NCBI RefSeq assembly: GCF_011386835.1
Contig: NC_088792.1
Location: forward strand, 38,120,882 to 38,184,881
DNA from: Chrysemys picta bellii
Lineage: Eukaryota > Chordata > Testudines > Emydidae
DNA length: 64,000 nucleotides
Direction: 5' to 3'
Shown: piece after piece, positions 56,438-64,000 of the stretch
Layout of the letters: each line of letters starts with the position of its first letter
How positions within the stretch are numbered: position 1 is the stretch's first letter
Program-made: the position numbers and the translations under genes
The notes under the pieces: generated by a model
Databases searched by the model: none
What the model was told of the DNA's origin: nothing
The model's input: only the letters and a program-made list of their open reading frames with translations

Positions 56438-59400
56438 TTCAACACATTTGACTACATAAGTATGTCTGCAAGCTTATTCAAAGATTGTTACTTAGTTCTG
56501 TATATTACTGAGAGAAGTGTCATACTGCATAATGCATCATCCCTTACACCCCCTCCTATTGCAGACAAATAGCTACCTAGAAAAGATGTTACTTGGATGT
56601 TTCGTCCAAGCTTGATTTCTCAGAACTGACTAACAGTTGTTCAAGAACTGGCTCATCAGTGTCTAGCATTATGGCGTCTGTGGGAGAGAGTAAAACATGA
56701 GAAGAGATTACAAGGGGGAGAATGGGAATACTTCTTAATTGTGCTATGGATGCGCTCTCTCTCTCAAATGGAGATGCACATTCATGCTGCCCTTTAGCCC
56801 ATCTTAAGTTAATCAACTGACACATGCCATATCTTGATCAGCAGGGAGTTTGTACTTAACCAAAAGCACACACGTATTGGGAGCCCTCCAAAGATATTTT
56901 AAAGAATGAGTCAGTAATCTATTGGTGGAATTAGAGATGGATAATTTATAAAAGATTTAGGGGAGTGTTCAATTTAGATAAGCATCCAAAAGTCCAGATG
57001 CTTAACCAATGATCTTTGATCAGTTCAAAATAGATTTTATCATAAGATTTCCAATACTTCTTGACTTGACCATGTTTGAAATACTAAAGGAAATGCTCAC
57101 CTAATTTTATATTCTTGTCTTGGTCAAAACTTGGAACTACAGAGGCATTTCAAGTTAGAGGCCATTACTCATTTTATTTGAGCTGGTTTGCTCATCTGTA
57201 ACTATCACCTTCCGTGTCAAACCAGTAGTTGGAATGCCTCCCTCTCTCATGACTCACCAAGTTTGTCTAATTTTAGACAAAACGCTCTCAGTTATGGGTA
57301 AGGGTTAGGGTTGACATGCAGTCAACATGTGCCATAATCAGTTTTGTTCCAAAAATGGGGACTTTGGCTTGTTTGTGTGCTGCTTGGTTATTTAATATTA
57401 TGTATACGTATTATGGGATTGGTGTTTCTTCTTTGATTTATTGCATTTTTAAGTGTTTGTAGGGTTACCTACAGTGCTCCGATAGGAACCTCCTATTATT
57501 GTATAAATGTGTCGTTTATTTGTATTGCAGTAGCATGTGGACACCCTAGTTTTATACAAATTCAATATACAAACACATAACAAAAAGAAATCCAAAGAAA
57601 AATTCAGTCACATTTTGCATTTCTATAAATAGCATTTGTTGCTAGTTATCTTTCCAGAACCTCTGTATTTCTATTAATTTGTCCAGCTAAAGGAGGAGAG
57701 GCCAAAAGTACCTTGGTGGTGATGGAAAAATTCTTGTTTCAGAGGTTAGGTTTATTCATCAGGATGAACTTTCACCAGACAGATTTATAATGACATTGGA
57801 CATAGTAGTAGTAGAGAGAAAATAATCATTGTTTTCTAACTTTGTTTAATGTTACAGTGCTTGCAAAGTCTATGGGAGCAGAGTCCACTGTAGTAGCTGA
57901 AAGTTTTCAAGACACACCAGTTTAGAATTTACACTTCTGCTTTTCTGCCTTGGGTTACAAGGAACATCTAAGATTACTATAGCTAAAAGAGCTTAGAGAC
58001 AAGGGGTGGGATTTTCAAAAGTACTCAGCATTGGCCTAACTCTGTTCCTGTTGAAATTAGTGGTAAAACTCCCATTAACATCTGTTGGAGCAGTTAGGCC
58101 AACACTGAGTGCTTTTGAAAACTGACCCCAAACATTTGGTGTAAAAAAAAATTTCAGTTTGATTACTTCATGCATTTGACCACATTCTGTATATAGTCAG
58201 TGTCCCCAGTTGTTTGTGAATGCCTTTTGCACAGCAAGAGGGAAAAGACAAATATTTTTTATAAGTAAGAAAGTGTGATTGTAAAATCACAAAAATTGGC
58301 AAGATTAAGAGGCAAGGGCAGTACCTAAAACTACATTTAATTGATATTGTTGCAGTGAGTTTGATTTCAAGTGTCCCTCTAACTTTAGCTTTTACAAATT
58401 TTCATTTTTTATTTGTTTGGTTCTTAACTGATCTTTCTTTCTGACAAGTAACCCCTGGAAATGGATGGGAGTGATATGACACAGAACACAAAATAAAATG
58501 TGTAACTAACTAATTCAAAGGGCCTTTTTTCACTATTTTGGCAACTTATGATGTTGTGTAATGAAATCCCTGCTGAGTTGCCATATAATATAGCTAAAGG
58601 CCACTGTCCATACATCTGTTTTATGCATCCAGCTCCCCAGATATCTCTCCAGATAAAACACTGAAGTATTTGGATTTAAAATGTGTGTAGAGAAAGGTAA
58701 GGCTATGAATTTTTAGGATCACTAGAGATAGTATCCTCCTTTTCAGCATTTCTCCACACTGCATCCACAATACAACAAAAATATAGTCAATGAAAGCTTT
58801 ATAGATCTTGTGGGGCTGTTGTCTGCATGCTGTAGAAACACATTAATTATTTATTGTTATCCTTATCATTATTTTTTTCCCGCATTGCCTACTGTGTGGG
58901 GGGGTACATTCAAAACACTTCAGAAGGACAGTCCTTGATCCAAGGAGCTCACAATCCAGGGAACATCCCTTTTTTGTCACTTGCTGCTTATTCAGAATGC
59001 ACAAGCATGTTTGCTCACTAGTTTAAGCAAAGACAATTTTAAAACAGCATTCAAAACCCTTTCATCAAACATAGTTAAATCCCACTGGTAAAGTCTTGAT
59101 AAAACCACTGCTGATCCCATATTCTTTTGCTTTTCTTTTTAGCTTTAGAGCCCCTCTAATTTTATATTTCATAGTACTGCTGTAGAGTGCTTTCATTGCT
59201 TTTGTTTGTACTTCCTAATATTTTAAATACTACACAGTAATTCATTTTGTAAAGCATCCTGCATGTCTTAGCGAAGTGTGTTAAAATAAAATAGTATCGT
59301 TATTATCATGTATTCTCCATCCCATAACGACACAGCAATATAGACATACAAAACTTAGAAATCTGTCAAAGAAAATGAGCCTCCCAGATGTTGTCTTACT

Positions 59401-59720
59401 AAGATGCAGTAGGATGAGATCTGAGGAGAGAAAACACAACAGGAAGAAGAGAGTGGTTGTAGAACGCTCAGTGATTTAAACGTACTTCCTCCCCTTCATG
59501 TGTGTCATCCTCTATTCTCTTCAAAATATTGCAGCAGGCCAAACTACCTGAGCTGTGTGTGGCAAAATAACCACTTTACCACATCTCTGCCAAACAGTCC
59601 TCAAGTTCAGGACATAGTTTTGCCAACCCATTCTGTGCCCAGTTCTGGTCCATTATCTTAAAAGTTTTAAATTTATTTCCTGTTACGTGCACATTTTTAG
59701 ATCCAGTCTTTCTGTTTCAG
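56438..59720 (+). other. PIP4K2A intron, remainder before GSTV exon
   Basis: Contains the fold-back MITE at 58003-58129 and an old repeat fragment around 58845-58965. A short ggttagggttg run near 57300 is too short to be a telomeric tract. No exon recognised. Confidence 0.5.
58003..58129. repeat. Fold-back MITE
   Basis: Arms ggattttcaaaagtactcag and ctgagtgcttttgaaaactg are reverse complements apart from a few changes. Central segment includes cccattaacatctgttgg. Confidence 0.7.
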
Positions 59721-59759
59721 GGCTCTACTGTGGCTAGAGAAGCCAGTGACAAAGAAAAG
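59721..59759 (+). CDS. PIP4K2A: PIP4K2A small coding exon (GSTVAREASDKEK)
   Basis: This 39-bp exon encodes exactly GSTVAREASDKEK in phase 0, completing the DLK|GS motif begun by the previous exon. The acceptor is tctgtttcag (59711-59720) and the donor gtatgg begins at 59760. The 13-residue size and boundaries match the small exon I recall from human PIP4K2 genes. The next expected exon (beginning AKELP in human PIP4K2A) was not found, so the rest of the window is the following intron. Confidence 0.93.
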
Positions 59760-62700
59760 GTATGGTGAATTTGCATTTCTTGTCCAGTTACTTAGCTGCT
59801 AACCCGTTTTAGGACGAGTATGATTGGTGCTCTTGTGCACCTAACCTTTCTTTCACCTTCTGTTGTTCTACTGCTCTTTCCTCCTCTTTTCTCAACTCTG
59901 CTTCATCGACTGTTCTGTAGTGAGATTGTGACATCAGAGGTAAGTGAACTAATCCACCTCTTCTTCTCCACCTATCCTCTCTTTTTCCTCTCCTCTTCCC
60001 AGCTCCTCCTGTTCCTACCATGTGAAAAGCTTATTGTTGTGACTGTGGTATCAGAAAGTTTTCTCTTGTTTCCTTCCCTCTCTTTTTTCTTGCCACTTTT
60101 CATGCTGTAGCCTTATGGATAATCCATTTTATTTGATAGAAATGACATCCTTTCTAGTGTGAGTGTAACATTGAGACAAAATTTGAAATGTGGGCACCTC
60201 GGCATTACAAGTAAAGACTGTATGTGTGTGTGCAAGCTGGATAGCTGCGATCCTGTGACAGACTTGTATGCATATGCAGTTATGGCTGTTACCCACAGGA
60301 CAGGTTCCCACTCCTTTTTTGTGGGTACAAGTTAGGAATCAGCTACTGAAAATGTTTCTCTAAAAGTAAGATCTCCACTCTGTAGTCTCTCTCTCCGTCA
60401 ATGTCTTCTCAATTCTTTTGGGCACTTCAGTCTTCTTGGTTTTAAAATAAACTTAATTCTTAAATCTTTTTTGAATTACAAAACAAAATTTTGATCCACA
60501 TTTTATTAATGGTTTCACATCTGTAATCAAATGCCCTGATTGAATAATAGATATAGGAGCAATTGTTGCAGGTATATACAGGAAATTGAATATTCCAATA
60601 TATATTGTATATGACCTAGTAAATTGATTCCTAGCTATTTGAATTTCAAAATACTGGAAAAGATTAAGACTGCAGTCTGCTTATTTTCTTGTTTTCATAC
60701 GTAAGCTCTGAACTTCCCCTTCCCCCAGTTGTAAGGAATTCCTGAATTATATCACTGTGTGGGATCACATAGCAGCGTGGGGTCAAAGACCCTGTTTTGC
60801 TTTGTCCCAGGACCCACTTTGGTATTTTGTTTAAATGGAGCATTAGTTACGGTGTCCTCTCTGGGCTTTGGAGCCCTCCTGTGTAAATCACACTGACGGC
60901 ACTGATGAGTTGGAAACAGACGTGATCAACTGCTGTAGCGGTGAAAGCTACTAACGGCACGTTGTGACTCAAATAAAGGCTTTTGTTTTAGACCCATGAG
61001 AAACTCTCAGCTAAGTATTATTTTTCTCTCCCTTCCAAGAGGAAATGACTGGACAGTTCAGATCCTCATGCATTTTCTTTCAGCATCATCCATCTAGCAG
61101 CTCCCAAATGTGAACTGGGATCATCATGACAGCCAATATCTGCATTTATCTCCCTTCTGCAGGAGATCCCTCAAGACCACAGTTTGAACTGTCTTTATTT
61201 TTCTGGTCTATTTTTATTTTTATAGCATAACCACTCGTGTTTTCAAACCTTAGTGATTTAACCCTCCACTGTTTTGGAATGGCAGCTAATGCACAGTGAA
61301 GACATCTGCTTTCAGCACTGTGATAATTTAATATAAATGCAAACAACCACAACATCCCAGTATGTTAAAATAATATAAAATCAGACAATATCAAGGATAT
61401 TCAGATTTCAATGGAGTGTAACTTTGAGTGTCCTCGTGTTGTAGAGAGTCTGTAGAATATTGGTATACATCACATGGGGGAATATATCCTGTTGGTACAA
61501 ATACAGTTAGTATCTGTTAGGACTCTCAAAAACACTAAGTATTGACCTAATTTTGCTCCCACTGAAGTGCTGAGCAATTTCAAAAATCCCACCAATAATC
61601 CTTATTTTAACATAGGATGTAATCCTGGCCCCACTGAAGTCTGTCATAAAACTCTCATTGATTTCAGTAACACCAGGATTTCATCGTTAATTTCTAATAG
61701 TTTTTCCTTCTTTAATGGTAACCTGAAAAATACAAATAAAAATGCTGCCAAAAAAACTTTACAGTTTAACATTTAAATGGCTGAAATTGTATTTTTTGAA
61801 AAAGGAATCTGATTTGTCGATTGTAAATCAAAGCAGGCCTAGTGTGGGTGTTCAGTGGGTATTGTGAGCAGAGAGATCCTGCAGCATCAGGGCCTGAGAT
61901 CAAATATTCTGCAGCTACAATACCCTCAAAGGCAATGTGATGCACTGATAAAATGACAGGTTAGCACTCTGTGTAGATTTTAAAAAATAATTGACAGGGC
62001 TCAGGCAGTATCTAAGCTTCGGAGAAAGAACAGCATTTCTTGGATCCATTTAAAAAAAGTTTGTTTTGCAAACGGTTCTGATCAATGGAAAAATTTCATT
62101 TTTATTTTGTTTTACGTTACTCTTTTTTCTATGAACACCAGAGTCTACCTGAGCTGTGTCAATTTAAAAGGGCCAGGAGAGTATACTGCAATCTTCTATC
62201 GATCTTTACCATAGAGTCTTATAGGATCCAAATCACTGTGGTATCTAGATGACAGTATCTTCTGCTTCATGCATTAACATCCTGCAGTGTTTTAACCCAA
62301 AGTAATTTTATTCATATGTAAAGGTTACTATTTAAAGTGCAATCTTTTAAATCTCTGAATGTGTTTTACACAAAATATTTGTTTTCTATCTTTAAGTAGA
62401 GTAGTAGAATCTGGATTATATGTGGGTGAACCCCATGTGTGTATGGAACCCAGAAGGATTGTGAGGTTGACCTATGTGGATCCTATTGCAGGGTCAAAGC
62501 CTGGGTGTAGTATAAAGATTATATTGGCATGAGTTCGTGATGGCTGTATTACTTTGAATGAAAAATGTAAACATTGCACAACATTACTTATTTTCTGTTT
62601 TGCCACAAAATAGAAGGTATGTTAGAAAAATTTTTCTAATGATGCTGAGCGGGGAAGGAAACAAATGTTTGGTGATGTCAGATGCTTCTTTAAGAGAGCT

Positions 62701-63077
62701 AACTAAAAATGACACCTTTTAAAAACTAAATTTACATCCACATTTTCAAAGGTTGCATCTTCGGTAGGAGTAGAGTCTCAAACTACTCTTGAAACATGTA
62801 AAAGTGTCTGAAAAATTATAGTTTAAAAAGAAAAGTGAGCCATTTTTAGTTAGTTCTCGTGGAAGCCTCTGACATCACCAAAATATGTCTCCCTCTCCTG
62901 TTAAGTATCTTTAAAGGAATTGCTTAACTGATTCAACCAAAAAATAAAAGCATCTCACACCTTATCTGGTGTGGTAACTTATTTGCCAAGTTTTATCCTG
63001 ATGCTAATTAAAATCACCTTCTGCAGTAATAAAGCCCTGAAATTACATTCAGAATGAAAGACTCACAATTAATAATG
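59760..63077 (+). other. PIP4K2A intron after the GSTV exon
   Basis: No exon or clear gene. 61540-61690 resembles part of a fold-back repeat (ttttgctcccactgaagtgc, ctcattgatttcagtaac). The next kinase exon is not in the window. Confidence 0.5.
63065..63077. repeat. 13-bp target-site duplication, left
   Basis: acaattaataatg, identical to 63185-63197. Confidence 0.85.
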
Positions 63078-63184
63078 ACAGGTTTCAGAGTAGCAGCCGT
63101 GTTAGTCTGTATCCGTAAAAAGAACAGGAGTACTTGTGGCACCTTGTTAGTCTCTAAGGTGCCACAAGTACTCCTGTTCTTTTT
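63078..63184. mobile_element. Short retro-insertion with inverted segment
   Basis: A 107-bp insertion between perfect 13-bp duplications. The first part (ggtttcagagtagcagccgt, gttagtctgtatccg) is the minus orientation of the repeat seen at 34806-34945; the second (gttagtctctaaggtgccac) is plus orientation. The halves overlap, giving a 31-bp perfect hairpin (63115-63145 against 63156-63186) with a 10-bp loop. Confidence 0.82.
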
Positions 63185-63197
63185 ACAATTAATAATG
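63185..63197. repeat. 13-bp target-site duplication, right
   Basis: acaattaataatg, identical to 63065-63077. Confidence 0.85.
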
Positions 63198-64000
63198 TAT
63201 TCTTAATCCATCCATAGATATTGTATCTGAGCAACAAGGAAGTATTAGAGAGAGGGAAGAGCCTTTTGTGGTGAAGACTTAGGGCTAAGAAGTCAGGTCT
63301 TGCTACAGATTTATTATGTGACCTTTAGGAAGTCACCTAAGCCAAAATTTTCAAATGATGATTAAAGATAGGCTCCTAAATTCACATTGAGGCACTCAAA
63401 TGAGGAGCCTGATTTTGAGAGTTGCTGAGCACTAACAGCTCCCATTGAAATAATTTTGTGCAATTTCAATAGGAACTCTAGGTCAACATCATTCAGAACC
63501 GGGTGTGTTCAGCACCTCTGAAAATCAGGAGAGCTAGGTGCTTAATAGGGAGTCAAAATTTTAGACACTCTAGCTCAAAAATGTTGACCAAAATGGTGAT
63601 GATGCTCGATATCTTTTTCTGTACATCTTCCTTCAGCAATTATAATACCTGTAAGTAAGAGGTAATCTGTTATGCCAAGAATTTTAATGCACCAGGAAAG
63701 TAATAAATCAGTAAGAAAAGCATATTCAATCTCTGTCTCTGATTTTCTACTGTAAAATAGTCCTCATGAGTCAAAAATTATTTTTTTCTGGAAGAGGGAT
63801 CAACTGGAATGACTAATTATTGACAACTTTATTGCTTTCTGCACCATTCTCAATTTTTCTTTCATTTGACTTGTCACACCTGTTTAATCTCCTGATGTGT
63901 TAATGTTATTATTTTAAATATTTTGTGATCCAATCCTATCCCTTAGATTTCACCTTGACACACAATTCTTGTGATTTATATTAGGAGAGATATTTTAACA
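63198..64000 (+). other. Intron sequence with a fold-back repeat
   Basis: 63408-63529 has inverted arms (cctgattttgagagttgctg against cagcacctctgaaaatcagg). The rest is unassigned. Confidence 0.45.

Noticed and set aside
57290..57318. Interstitial telomere-like ggttagggttg
   Set aside because: Only about two and a half units; too short to mean anything.
60770..60990. Possible solo LTR (gtgggatcaca ... caaataaagg)
   Set aside because: No inverted TG/CA ends or target duplication could be identified.
1..64000. CRISPR arrays, rRNA genes, bacterial operons
   Set aside because: None seen; the window is vertebrate intronic DNA.

Overview
This window looks like vertebrate nuclear DNA, most likely from a turtle (Testudines, probably Cryptodira). 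I infer this from the repeat mix: CR1-type LINEs, a tRNA-derived SINE that carries a CR1 3' tail (the layout known from tortoise Pol III SINEs), DIRS-type tyrosine-recombinase retrotransposons, and several non-autonomous hAT and TA-target DNA transposons. No bacterial or viral gene organisation is present.

The only host gene I can support is on the + strand: three consecutive phase-0 coding exons of a type II phosphatidylinositol-5-phosphate 4-kinase, best matching PIP4K2A (31033-31185, 54664-54810, 59721-59759). They encode 51, 49 and 13 residues, including the ATP-binding lysine segment and the DLK/GSTVAREASDKEK junction. Upstream exons and the rest of the kinase lie outside the window. Nearly everything else is intron.

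Region by region: 138-2750 is a decayed CR1 LINE on the minus strand; 3040-3232 a tRNA-SINE with CR1 tail; 3499-9627 a near-complete 6.1-kb DIRS retrotransposon with inverted terminal repeats, an internal complementary region, a damaged gag, and open RT/RNase H/methyltransferase-like and tyrosine recombinase frames. 13500-14860 is an L1-like remnant and 14866-15881 a pogo/Tigger-like TA-flanked element. 18880-20990 is an old CR1 interrupted by an 802-bp hAT-like element. 25041-25914 is a TIR element with a GC-rich core. 32876-34165 holds two copies of a tRNA-like SINE unit separated by an 810-bp hAT-like element with a perfect 8-bp target duplication. 37687-39351 (minus) is a broken ORF of an unclassified element with a cluster of four 10-mers upstream. 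41281-46560 is a CR1 split by a second, internally deleted DIRS copy. 55552-56437 is a third DIRS copy reduced to both termini plus a gag stub. 63078-63184 is a short retroinsertion with 13-bp target duplications that contains a perfect 31-bp hairpin.

The three DIRS copies form a natural series (near-complete, RT-core deleted, terminal stub) within the same host gene and the same orientation, and each right terminus carries a splice-donor-like sequence in the sense of the host gene. Family assignments come from reading motifs and from memory of the families; no search was run.
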